A stretch of DNA of 33,681 nt, from positions 1 through 33,681 of the forward strand of contig JAMYHX010000469.1 of NCBI GenBank assembly GCA_025529335.1. Reading direction: 5' to 3'. This document shows positions 10,746 to 20,630 of this stretch, piece by piece. Position 1 is the stretch's first letter. Each line of letters begins with the position of its first letter. This stretch comes from Rhizopus sp. PT2906. Taxonomy: Eukaryota > Mucoromycota > Mucoromycetes > Mucorales > Rhizopodaceae. The notes beneath the pieces are model-generated. The model was not told the origin of the DNA. It did no database searches and worked only from the letters and a program-made list of their open reading frames with translations. The translations under genes were made by a program, and so were the position numbers.

Positions 10746-12842
10746 ATGTCGTTAGAAGGAAGAGATATTATAATCGGTACAAAATACAAATTAGGAAGAA
10801 AGATTGGTGCAGGTTCCTTTGGTGAAATCTATCTTGGTATGATGATAACATGGATGTGGTCATCTTTCATCTAACATCAATATCTATCCTAGGAACAAAT
10901 ATAATGAGTGGCGAAGATATTGCAGTCAAATTGGAAAATGTTCGAGCAGCTCATCCACAACTAGAGTATGAAGCAAGAGTATATAAGACACTAGCAGGTG
11001 GAGTTGGTATACCCTTTGTACGATGGTATGGAAGAGAAGGAGATTTTAATGTACTCGTTATGGATCTATTGGGCCCATCTATGGAGGATTTATTTAATTA
11101 TTGTAAACGCCGTTTCTCTTTAAAGACAGTATTATTATTAGCTGATCAATTGGTACTATTAATTCTCCTTTTATATATATAACACATGTACTCACTACTA
11201 TTTAGTTGTCACGCGTAGAATATGTTCATTCAAAGGGTAATCATGACCATTCATGGATTCTTTATTTTATTGACATTATATTTAGGCTTCATTCATCGAG
11301 ATATCAAACCTGATAATTTCTTAATGGGTATTGGTAAAAGAGGAAACCAAGTGAATATGATTGATTTTGGGTTAGCAAAAAGATTCAGAGACCCAAAAAG
11401 CAATGTACATATACCCTACAGAGAAAACAAAAACTTGACCGGTACTCCACGTTATGCTAGTGTAAATACTCATTTGGGAATAGGTAGATATTGAGCATAT
11501 GATATCATGATAAAATACTAATAGTACAACAATAGAACAATCAAGGCGTGATGATCTTGAGTCATTAGGTTATATCCTTGTATATTTTTGTAGAGGACAA
11601 TTACCCTGGCAAGGTATTAGAGCAAGAACAAAGAAAGAGAAATATGATAAGATCATGGAAAAGAAAATGACGACGCCTGCCGACGCATTATGTCGTGGTC
11701 TTCATCAAGAGTTTGCAATATATCTCAACTATGTACGATCACTTCGATTTGATGATAAGCCTGACTATTCGTATCTTCGTAAACTATTTCGAGATTTATT
11801 TGTTCGTGAAGGGTTTCAATATGATTATGTATTTGATTGGACAATTCGCAAAATGGTAAATCTTTATTTTACACCTACTCCTACTTTCACTCCTTATTAA
11901 TATTTGTTATTATAGCAAGAGAAAAAGAGTACAGCAATGTTAGAACAACCTACGCTAAACCCAATGAACAGTTATCTTCCTGGCACAACACCTTTTGATT
12001 CATCAAGACGCTTAGCTTCTGGTGCACCTCTACCTTCTGCCAACCTCAGAATCCCTTATCGTACAGAAACTAAATCTCCTGAAGCTTCAAAACGTTTAGA
12101 TGATGTGATGCTCCAGTATCAGCAGCAACAAAAAATGCTACAACATAAGCCTACCTATTTCCCACCACCTCTAAACACCTCATCCTTGACTCAGCAGCAA
12201 CAACAGCAACAACAACAGCAACAACAGCAGCAGCAACAACAACAACAACAAGCCTCATCAAACAATAACACATCCATCTTTCAGGATCCCTTTGTTACAT
12301 TAACGACTGCAAATACATTGGCTGCTGTTGCTTCAAACAATACTCCCATGTCAGGCTATGCTAGCCCATCAAACGCTGCTGGAAGAATGTTGGCTAGAGA
12401 TAATCCGCAAGTAGTAGGTGGTAAGTATGAGAGAAAGAGGGTGTTTGCAGATGAGACCAATCCTATCGAACCAAGTATTGCTGATCCTCTTTTCTCTGTT
12501 AAACGTACACATTTTCACCCACCAACAGGTTCACCAAGTAATAGAGTGTAAGTATATTGAATATACCTTACCTTTCTGGACTAATACATAAACAAAAGAT
12601 TACGTAGTCAAACCAAGGCCTCCCCTCTTCAATCACAACAACAACAAGTACCTTATTTGAACAGCCCCACTGGATTTCATCATGATACCTCAGTATCCTA
12701 TCTTCCCGATGCCACTGATGCCAACAACGTAGATAATTACAACATGTTAAACTCAACATCAGGCGATCGTAAGCCTTCCTTACAATCTCCTTCAAAACCA
12801 TTTCACTTGATGAATTCTGCAAGACTCTATAATGATTTCTAA
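10746..12842 (+). CDS. HRR25: Casein kinase I, delta/epsilon (Hrr25) type, with glutamine-rich tail
   Basis: Seven exons: 10746-10836, 10893-11152, 11206-11236, 11286-11483, 11536-11855, 11916-12547 and 12599-12842, coding 591 aa. The kinase domain covers about residues 1-295. It shows the glycine loop GAGSFGEIYLG, the catalytic HRDIKPDNFL, DFGLAK and the CK1-specific GTPRYASVNTHLGIEQSRRDD. This Ser/Thr kinase family acts in DNA repair, vesicle traffic, ribosome maturation and meiosis (yeast Hrr25, fission yeast Hhp1/2). The roughly 295-residue tail is low-complexity, rich in S, P, N and Q, with 20 consecutive glutamines at about residues 393-412. I see no C-terminal prenylation motif, which argues against the membrane-bound Yck type. 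Exon 3 has only 31 nt. Confidence 0.95.
12192..12251 (+). repeat. CAA/CAG repeat coding 20 glutamines
   Basis: Twenty consecutive CAA or CAG codons inside exon 6 of the casein kinase I gene. The mixed codons suggest an established coding tract, not a fresh pure-repeat expansion, but length may still vary between strains. Confidence 0.95.
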
Positions 12843-13061
12843 TATTTCTTTTTATGATTGCGTCTATCCTTTATATACACACACCCACACAACGCCAACA
12901 CACACACACATATTATCTCTATCGTCACTCATTTATCACAGAAAGAAAAAAAAAATGAAATAGATGAACTATTGTTACAATTCCATTCTTTTTATGCAAT
13001 AATCTCTCAAATAAAAAATTCATACGAAACAACTATAAAAACATAAATATTTAGTTTACTT

Positions 13062-13093
<32 letters not shown>

Positions 13094-13100
13094 AATATTC

Positions 13101-13845
13101 ATGGTTGTCAAGGAAGTTTGGATAACACGTCATGGATTTCGTGAAGACTGGGTTAATCCCAACCCACCTCTGCCAACTCATCTTGTCAACGATCCACCAT
13201 TATCTGAATTTGGAAGACAACAAGCAAAAGAGCTTGAAGAGTACCTACGAGATAAACATATCGATAGAATCTATTCGTCACCATTTTATCGTGTCTTGGA
13301 AACAGTCTATCCCCTGGTAGACGAATGCCATATACCACTCTTTATAGACAATAGCATGACGTAAGTAATTGGATACAAATGAAAACAATACACATTGACA
13401 CATGCAATATAGTGAATGGTATGGCCTTGCTCATGATAGATACCTACCTCCCGCTCCTATCTCGGAGTTGAAAAAGCTGTTCCCCAAACTAGATACTTCA
13501 CACACATCAACCATCCCCTTACCTACAGGAACAGAGACCGAGAAAGACTGTCATATTCGTGTCAAGGAAGGTTTAGACAAGCTGATAGCCTATCTAGATC
13601 AGCAAGACGTACACACCATTCTCTTGGCAGGCCATGCTGCCTCTGTCATCTGCGCCGTACGCGCTTTACTTAATCAAGGCAGTTATCAGGTTCGATCAGG
13701 CACCTGTTCCCTTTCACGTCTCATCAGACAGGACGATGGGTCTTGGAAGATACTCCAGAACGGAGACTGTAGCCATCTAAGTCAAGGAGAGCAACGATCG
13801 TGGACTTTTTCTGGCGATGTGCCTGACTACAGTGCTTCCTTCTGA
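13101..13845 (+). CDS. Histidine phosphatase domain protein resembling TFIIIC tau55 N-terminus
   Basis: Two exons, 13101-13360 and 13413-13845 (52-bp intron), code 230 aa. The fold is the histidine phosphatase (phosphoglycerate mutase-like) superfamily: TRHG with the catalytic His11 near the N-terminus, SSPFYR..ETV in the middle, and the second histidine in AGHAA at about residue 161. The spacing and the wording around these motifs (PLSEFGRQQAKEL, EWYG) closely resemble the N-terminal domain of yeast tau55/Tfc7, an RNA polymerase III factor subunit. The protein stops right after this domain, so the C-terminal part that pairs with tau95 is missing. It could be a stand-alone phosphatase related to tau55 or to UBASH3/Sts phosphatases; the substrate is unknown. 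A long pyrimidine/T tract precedes the ATG, and AATAAA occurs shortly after the stop (near 13985). Confidence 0.82.
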
Positions 13846-14502
13846 AGTGAAGCACTCTAACGATGCTTGAATCAAAAGAGCAAGTTTAGGTGCGGTTATT
13901 GTAGTATGGAGCTAAGTCCCTACTATCATCTTATGATGGAAGAAACATGAGCCCTTTTACTACAAGACAGTGGTTATAATTTAAAATAAAGACATAGTTC
14001 TATTCAGTATCTTTCACTTTTGAGAATCTTTGCGTGAAATAAGAGATAAAGTATAGTCAAGAAGATTGAATACCATTGAACTTAAAGAAGTCGTCGTCAC
14101 CTTTATTTTTGTATTTGTTTTATTTGATATTTTATTGCTGTATCTCTTTTTTGTGTTGTGAATACGTTTGTAAGTATAAATAGTCTAGCAGCGCAGATAA
14201 TAAACGAGGTCGATTTTGACACCATTTTTTTCGCTAAATATTTTTTAGTGTTAATTCTTGCTGATACATAACTTTACGATCAAACAATTGATACAAAAAC
14301 TAGTGTAATTGAACTTGTTTGATATTCATTGTTATAATAGTAGTCTCCTATAGTCTTCTGCTATTCTGTTTTGTTGTTTCCTTAACCGTTGTAATGAAAC
14401 TACACATAGAATACAAATTAGCTTCTGTCTGAAGCACTGTATGGAAAGAAATAATATCCCCGGCATCTTTATTATTAATAGTGTAATAGCGTATTTGTTA
14501 CA
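13846..14502. other. Intergenic between convergent genes
   Basis: 657 bp holding the 3' ends of the plus-strand phosphatase gene and the minus-strand SDH assembly factor. It is AT-rich, and I see no coding frame or structured RNA. Confidence 0.5.
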
Positions 14503-14961
14503 TCATGATTCAACTTTTTCGCCTAGTGATTTCTTTACTTCTGTTCGTAACTCATATAGCTGTCCCAATTGCTCGTCACTCATTTTATCCAATAATCCAG
14601 GATCTATTTTCTTTCCCCAACCCTCACTAGGTGTATTAAAGCTACGGACCAGGGAATCATTTGAAGGTGCCGGTGAATCTGCTGAAAGTGGTGCGGTTTG
14701 TTCCTTTATGGTATCCAAATATCTTTAAACTATTAATGACATGCTTTTAAAAAGACTTTTTAATTCTTACTGTTGCCATTGGGAAACAAAGCCAACAATA
14801 TGTGCAGGATTGTCAATATCCTTGTGTCGTTTGAATTCAGCCTTGACATAATCATCGCCTAATGCTCGCATGGCAGGTGGAAGGCATCGATGTACACGAA
14901 GTATTTCTTTATATAGCTTCAAAGGAGCCATGAGTATCTGTGTCTGTTGTGCGTTGGGCAT
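14503..14961 (-). CDS. SDHAF3: Succinate dehydrogenase assembly factor 3 (LYR family, Sdh7/ACN9)
   Basis: Exons 14961-14771 and 14722-14503 (48-bp intron) give 136 aa. Near the N-terminus is an LYR-type motif, here LKLYKEILRVHR, with lysine in place of the usual arginine. It is followed by the ACN9 signature: a PPAMRALGD segment, YVKAEFKRHK and a W near residue 62. SDHAF3/Sdh7 acts in the mitochondrial matrix and helps the iron-sulphur subunit of succinate dehydrogenase mature, protecting its clusters from oxidants. The length fits the family (about 120-150 aa). I chose the ATG at 14961; an in-frame ATG at 15009 would add a hydrophobic Phe-rich stretch that is less likely to be coding. Confidence 0.88.
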
Positions 14962-15988
14962 GGTTATTGTAGGAAGAAGGAAAGAAAAGAAAAATGCAAA
15001 GGGGGACAAGTTACACTCTCAGACAACGGTTCATTGAAGTGACCGTTTTTCAAGGTCTATAAGCTATATGTGACACATCAGACGAGATTCTTTAAGCAAT
15101 GCATTAAAACGCTAAAAGAGACAAAAGATGTATAGAGACTTGGCTTTGGTGCATTATTATTATAATTATGAATTAAAAAGCGTAGTTCTGAGAGTATAAT
15201 ACCACATCTTTTTGCCTCCGTTTAGGCAACTGTTGGTATTAAAAGTATAAGTTCATCTAATGAAGAAAACAATTACATGCCATAGTAACTAAAACTAGCT
15301 ATAGTTAAAGAATGAAAAGTGTAGTTACACACAAAAGATAATCTCTATACAACTGTTGCTATCATAGGATCACCCCCTCAATGTTTTATAACTGTACCAT
15401 CATAAATACATTGAACTTATTAAATAATGTTTTGGAATTATCTAAAATCATTTAGGAATTTCGATTGTTATAACACGTGGAGGATATTTATAACTGCCCT
15501 TATCCGTCCTTGTTATGATGGACTTGGTAATCATGTTTCTATAGAAACACACAGTCTACCGGGTAACAAACCAATGTTAGTTTGAGTGAATGAAAATCAA
15601 TTGTATGTAGGACAAATGCGCACTCTTAAATTGTAACAGCACGTTTACGTTCAACATGTTTCAGTGTATTCTAAAGAAATTATTATTAAATTGCAAGGTG
15701 AACAACATGAAATCAAACAACAAAATACGATCCGATGAAACTCATAATCCTAATGCTCCAACACAGTACACTCTACAGTATTTCTAGCAGAATATACACT
15801 TCTTTTGAGAAATGGAGTCAATTGTAACCATTAATTTGTTTAAATTGAATTTGCGTAACTGTAAATCTAAGACATTTAGCCTTACATTGACTTTTATGTC
15901 CCTACAATGATTATACTAGTATATATAATAACGCGTTTCTTCTTTTTATATTCCACAACCAATCCCTTATCCTTTCATTTATTTCAAA
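14962..15988. other. Divergent promoter region, SDHAF3 and polygalacturonase
   Basis: 1027 bp between two divergent starts. AT-rich with no coding frame. The polygalacturonase side ends in a clear TATA element and a pyrimidine-rich leader. Carbon-response sites could not be assigned by eye. Confidence 0.5.
15920..15930 (+). promoter_or_regulatory. TATA box of polygalacturonase copy 1
   Basis: TATATATAATA lies 59-69 bp upstream of the ATG, a plausible TATA distance for a short leader. Copy 2 has a matching element at nearly the same distance, although the surrounding promoter sequence is different. Confidence 0.6.
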
Positions 15989-17245
15989 ATGGTTCAAATA
16001 TTCTCTTCTGGCCTTTCCTTAATCGCAACACTGCTTTTAGCTACAAGCGCAGCAGCCAAGACCTGTGTGGTTGGAAACAATAAAGCTGACGATTCTATCG
16101 CTATCATCAAAGCCTTCAATGACTGTAAGACAGGAGGCACTGTTTCCTTCCCTAAAGGCAGAACTTGGTACCCAAAGAGCTTAATCAATGTCAGTGGCTT
16201 GAACAATGTCCGAATTGACTTCGCTGGGAACATCGTTCTTCCTCCTTTTGACCCCAAATATAAGGGCGGCTCTGCTTATTTGAAAATCCAAGGTAACAAT
16301 ATCCACATGTCTGGAGGTGGCACGATCACTGGCAATGGTCAATCCTGGTATGTAACATGGATAATAGCAAAAGAGGGGCAGCATTAGCAATTAGATAACT
16401 AACCTGTACAAACTTATAGGTATGACAGAAAGGATAACACTGCTCCCATTGTTTTCAGTGCAACAGCAAAAAACTCTGTATTGGGTAACTTTAGAATCAT
16501 CAATGCCCCTCGTGGACACATTTCTGATATGGGCTCAGAAAATGTCGTATATGAAAACATCTATTTGCGCACTCGCTCTACCAATTCCAACTTTCACAGA
16601 AACACTGATGCTTGGGGAACTGCTTGGTCCAAAAACATCATTTTAAGAAACTCTGAATTCACCGTTGGCGATGACTGTACTGCTATTAGCACCGGTGTTA
16701 CCAACCTCACTGTTACCAACGTCAAGTGCGTCGAGGGCCATGGTTTCAGTATCGGTTCACTCGGTAGAGGCACTCAGCCAGACTACGTCAAGTCTGTTCA
16801 CTTTATCAACAACGAATGCCATCGTTGCCAAAACGGTATCAGAATCAAGACAGTTCCTGGTGGGAAGGGTTCTATTGAAGACGTCAGATTCCAAAACGTT
16901 AAGCTCATTGCTGCTGAAAACCCTATTGCTATTACAACTCACTACTGGTGTGAACAAAATCGCAACTGCAACATTGACAACTCATTGAGCATCAAGAACG
17001 TTGTTATTGACAATATCTCTGGGTAAATTATTCATAAACATACTCATTCATACCAAATTACTTATCGTGACCATAGATCCACTTCTAACAAGGACATGCC
17101 TGTCCTCAACATTGATTGCTCCAAACGTGGTCTTTGCTCTGGTTTCTCTGTTACTCGCATTAACATCCAAAAGAATCCCAAGACCAAGAAGAACGTCTGT
17201 AATTACCTTGTTGGGTCTGACAAGATACCATACTGTCGCCAATAA
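15989..17245 (+). CDS. Secreted polygalacturonase, GH28, probably exo-acting (copy 1)
   Basis: Exons 15989-16347, 16420-17022 and 17077-17245 give 376 aa. The first 23 or so residues form a signal peptide (hydrophobic core, then SAAAK), so the enzyme is secreted to cut pectin. GH28 catalytic motifs are all present: NTD with Asp183, GDD with Asp204/Asp205, GHG with His227 and RIK at 261-263. The context NTDAWGT...GDDC...GHGFSIGSLG looks closer to exo-polygalacturonases (release of galacturonic acid from chain ends) than to endo-enzymes; this is inference from motif wording. The right-handed beta-helix repeat pattern is evident. A nearly identical second copy begins at 33179. The 3' end is 40 bp from the convergent Pex24-like gene. 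Confidence 0.93.
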
Positions 17246-17255
17246 TTGTAAAGAA

Positions 17256-17282
17256 AATAAACCTTATTATTTCACATTTATT
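17256..17282. terminator. Facing polyadenylation signals of two convergent genes
   Basis: AATAAA at 17256-17261 (+) follows the polygalacturonase stop by 10 bp. TTTATT at 17277-17282 reads AATAAA on the minus strand just after the Pex24-like stop. Since cleavage normally occurs 10-30 nt downstream of such a signal, each transcript should run into the other gene. Confidence 0.6.
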
Positions 17283-17285
17283 TTA

Positions 17286-18947
17286 CTATTTCAACTTGAC
17301 TTTTTCATATGCGCGGACCCATCTCCTTCTTCTTGTCTTTGGCATAGATAACCTTGCTGGGTCGTCGGTGTAAACCCAACCAAACTTATCAACCGAGACG
17401 CAAATCTCCACACCCAATTCACTATCTACCCAAGGGCCGACCTTATCAATTGTCCACTCGAGCTGTTTCCAGCGATGTCCCTTTGGCGGCTTAACCTGTG
17501 TCTTTGCGGCCCACGACTGATGACCAGTCCAGGTCGACCAAGGTGCCTGCTGATCATGAATGTAACCAAGATCAGATGTCCAAACCTGGTTTTCAAAAAT
17601 AGATACTTCTCCCGTTGACAACTCACGATCCAGTATGTTTTCTGATTGCTTGTACCAATCATGCCATGACTTGACATACCTCTTACCGGATTGAATCATG
17701 TATGGTTGTAATTCTTTCATGATATATTTTGCAAATCGTGTATTGCTAGCATACACAAAGAGACCAGCAGAGAGGAAAATCATATTGAGTGGTACAAAGA
17801 TGGCTACAATACATGTCATAAATATAGAGGCAACGAGCAGCTGAAGAATATGAACTGTTTCTTGTTCGGAAGACCAATCGATATGGCTTGATTGTTCTAC
17901 GATCCAGTCGTAGGCATCGCTCACCTCTCCCATAGAATTTTGAATGTTTTGCAAGTTGCGCAGGTACTCTGGTGAATCATCTGAACCAGGTTGAAAGAGG
18001 GAAAAGGGAAATGGTAGTGATGCGGGAGTAGATGAGCCTATGCCCTTCTCCCCTTCTTTTTTGACATATGCTATAGATTTTGACGTTGTATTTGGAAGTG
18101 GTGTGGAGGAAGATGGATTCATTACTCGTTTATCTCTTCGAATGCTCCTTTTGATGATGCTACCATTCTCCTTTTTCTTTTTTGAGTTTGAGTGATTTGA
18201 GAGGATTAGATACATGAGGAATAGCTGAGGTATGAATAGTAACAGTTTTGGGTATAAACCTAATTAAAGTATAAATGATTAAGAATCAAGCATATGAAAA
18301 TCATTTCCATCTTGTTACACATTAAGCAATAGACAATAAGCGAGATCCAAGTGTCCAAAGGCTTCTCCCAACTCAAGAGCAACATCACTCTATCACGGAA
18401 ACTAAAGATCGGTCCAACACGAGCAACAAACCTTGTGAAATTTTTTGTAGTATTTTGGGGATTTAAAGGAGGTTGCTTTTTCAAGTAAGCCGTTACTGGC
18501 TTATCTTGATTTGTAGCAGCGTTGGCTAGAATTGTTTGAAATTTTTCAGAAGTGAGAACTTCATGCATATGCTTTATCATTGATTCTGTTGCTTGGTGAA
18601 TATAATCAGGCGTCATCAATGTAAGCCTGGTTTTCTTTATCGACTTTTTTCTCTTTTGCATAGTACGGAAATAGATTTGCTCAATAGAATCGTTATTGTG
18701 GTTAGTATCATCGTCCAAAAATCTACTCGGTATTGATTTCGCACATGAACTTGAATATGATTTACAACGATAGTGGCAAGCATATCCACATTCTAGGAAC
18801 CATACATTATCAATCCCCCTCTTTATGAATCAAATATAGTTTACCTTTACATTGAAGGCCCTGTCTTACTAAACCCCACAATAGTTGTTTACAGTGTCCA
18901 CAATATGTAAGATGAGTGAACGTCTTTGTGTCAAATGAGTGACTCAT
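17286..18947 (-). CDS. Pex24/Pex30-type membrane protein with N-terminal C1 zinc finger and DysF domain
   Basis: Exons 18947-18845, 18792-18319 and 18259-17286 give 516 aa. Residues 3-51 form a C1 (diacylglycerol/phorbol-ester type) zinc finger with exact spacing His3-x12-Cys16-x2-Cys19-x13-Cys33-x2-Cys36-x4-His41-x2-Cys44-x6-Cys51. It is only complete when exons 1 and 2 are joined. A Pex24-type membrane region follows (about 160-220: an LLSW motif and hydrophobic helices, with the exon 2/3 junction inside), then another hydrophobic pair near 330-360. The C-terminal third has DysF-like motifs (FENQVW, WSTWTG, W..LEW, DKFGWVYTDD, RRRRWVR). Pex24/28-32 proteins are ER/peroxisome membrane proteins that control peroxisome number and contact sites. 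The C1 domain suggests lipid-regulated targeting, which is inference. The ATG sits two codons before the first zinc ligand. Confidence 0.85.
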
Positions 18948-19148
18948 TTCTTTATCCAAGGAGTAAAGAAAAAAAAGCGATGATAAAGAAAAAGAGATGT
19001 GTTCAACAAAGAACACATGAAACAAATAATCAAAGTTGCACCCCGCCAACATTGAAGTCGCATGTTGACAAATATAGAAGCTGTGATTGCTCAGGGCAGA
19101 TGTATCACCTTTTTCAGCTATTTTCTTAAAACCTATTAATAATAATAA
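18948..19148. other. Upstream region of the Pex24-like gene
   Basis: About 200 bp containing the 5' UTR and promoter of the minus-strand gene. The minus-strand frame stays open upstream of the chosen ATG, but its content (Phe/Leu/Ser-rich) looks like chance. Confidence 0.4.
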
Positions 19149-19774
19149 CAAGTGCAACCATGCCCACTTGACTTTACTTACCAAAACAATACGATAAAGA
19201 CACAGGTATTCGCGTTCCAAGAAGAAACTGCCAAATTTGTCTCCTCAGTTCAAATCCTATTACAAGATCTTAATATCCCTCTACTTTATGAAAAATAAAG
19301 TTGCTTTCATTCAAACGACTATATTGAGCCTCTACAAGCCATTTTCCGTAATAATACCTGTAGAGTTGCAACTGCTAATTTACAGATCTCATCTGCAATG
19401 TTGAAATGTCTAGATCTTCTTAGAGAATTCTGGGCTCTTTTAAGCTCACTTGGTGGCCAAACACGAGACAAAAAATCTCTTTCGAAAGAGATTCAGTGTA
19501 TTGATCAAGAGTTTAAGAACCAGATATGAAATTAAATAGCTACGCGTCGCCGTCATTCAATTAAGAAACCAGTTCAATTACATACAATTTATACCATCTC
19601 TGCTAATAAATCCTCAAGCCTAGTTTGTCTCTCTCTCTCTCTCTCTGAACTATTCCCTCACTTTGAGTTAGCTTCAACCAAGCCTGCCAATTTTAAAGGG
19701 AGTCGAATACGGTAAGAGTAATGCCAGGGGTACTGCAAGATTCAAAAAAGGTAATGCCCCAAGGTGCAAAATGA
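19149..19774 (+). pseudogene. Decayed gene of unknown function
   Basis: One reading frame gives protein-like sequence over most of 19149-19712 but is broken by TAA at 19296, TGA at 19527 and TAA at 19533. None of these can be removed by a GT-AG intron. After 19712 the coding-like signal moves to another frame and ends at TGA 19772-19774. The first part is helical and Leu-rich (IEPLQAIFRNNT, MLKCLDLLREFWALL). After the TGA comes a basic stretch (RRRHSIKKPVQ) followed by LASTKPANFKGSRIR, then VRVMPGVLQDS in the shifted frame. A CT microsatellite (19628-19646) interrupts it. I do not recognise the family. It looks like a former gene of at least 200 codons whose 5' part is lost. Confidence 0.5.
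19628..19646. repeat. TC microsatellite
   Basis: Nineteen bases of alternating T and C inside the decayed gene. It may have contributed to its disruption. Confidence 0.85.
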
Positions 19775-20060
19775 CCTTTTGAAAGGGAAACAGAGGGTTG
19801 CTCAAGTGAAAAATACATTATACAATTCAGTTTATACGTGAATGCTGCAACTCAAAGTGGCATAGTTATAAAATGTGTGTCTTATCATTCTTTATGAGTT
19901 TTATATCAGCAATCATAGTTTATAGTAATGCATTGCATATGTTTATACTCTGCCCATAATATGTGGACTATTTTGCTTTTAAAAAGTAATAAAATTGGAT
20001 TTACATTGCAAGTAGAATAATTGACCGTATTAACATTTATATATTGTTTTTTATTAAAGA
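19775..20060. other. AT-rich intergenic
   Basis: No coding frame or recognisable element. Confidence 0.5.
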
Positions 20061-20630
20061 TTATTCCCAAAAGTCAATGTTTTGCACCCAAAGAAGACCT
20101 AAAAGAGAAGAAAAAAGGATCAGCAACGATGCCAAAAGACTTCTAAAGGTTCTGATTGCTGCTGTGACGGCATTCTTCAGGTCGGCCATTGACCATCAGA
20201 ACAAAGGACCAGGCACCCATAAAAACCATCAAATACCAGAGCAGCTTGCAAGACCCGCAGTAGCAGACGTACAGTTGGGGTATGCATCAGCTGGGCCATG
20301 TCAATTGTTAACTAGCTTTTGTACCCCACTGCGCTAGCCAAACAACAGGAAGCATCATCAACAATCTGTCACAGCTGTGATCTCGGATAACCAGCTCCCA
20401 ACTAACTACTAGCCCCCCTGTAAAGATTCCAATCGAGTGCCCATACCTCTCCCTTTGGCTGCCTGAAAGCCTCCAGTTGAGTGATGAATCAAACGACCGT
20501 TGTCAGTCCAGGTCACGTGTGGAGCATCATAGAAAGAGATTGCATAGATATCCTTGAACACACAATCATCGCCTTGCTGAGTAAGTTTTATAAAAAAACT
20601 TACATTGACCAAAGGGAACAACCAAAAGAG
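20061..20630 (-). other. GC-richer island with broken coding-like frames
   Basis: Composition changes to a more balanced GC level between AT-rich flanks. On the minus strand, 20621-20409 is open for 70 codons and reads like protein (for example FKDIYAISFYDAPHVTWTDN). Further on, 20299-20177 gives a 40-aa frame starting with ATG and rich in Leu/Arg/Val (TVRLLLRVLQAALVFDGFYG), similar to the first helix of MARVEL-type membrane proteins. The two are separated by stops and do not splice together cleanly. It could be a decayed membrane-protein gene or an inserted fragment. Weak. Confidence 0.3.

Noticed and set aside
14962..15009. Longer N-terminus for the SDH assembly factor
   Set aside because: It would add a Phe/Leu-rich stretch unlike a matrix presequence. 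The later ATG gives the family-typical start shortly before the LYR motif.
18948..19220. Upstream extension of the C1-Pex24 protein
   Set aside because: The frame is open but low-complexity, and the ATG at 18947 sits just before the first zinc ligand of a complete C1 domain.
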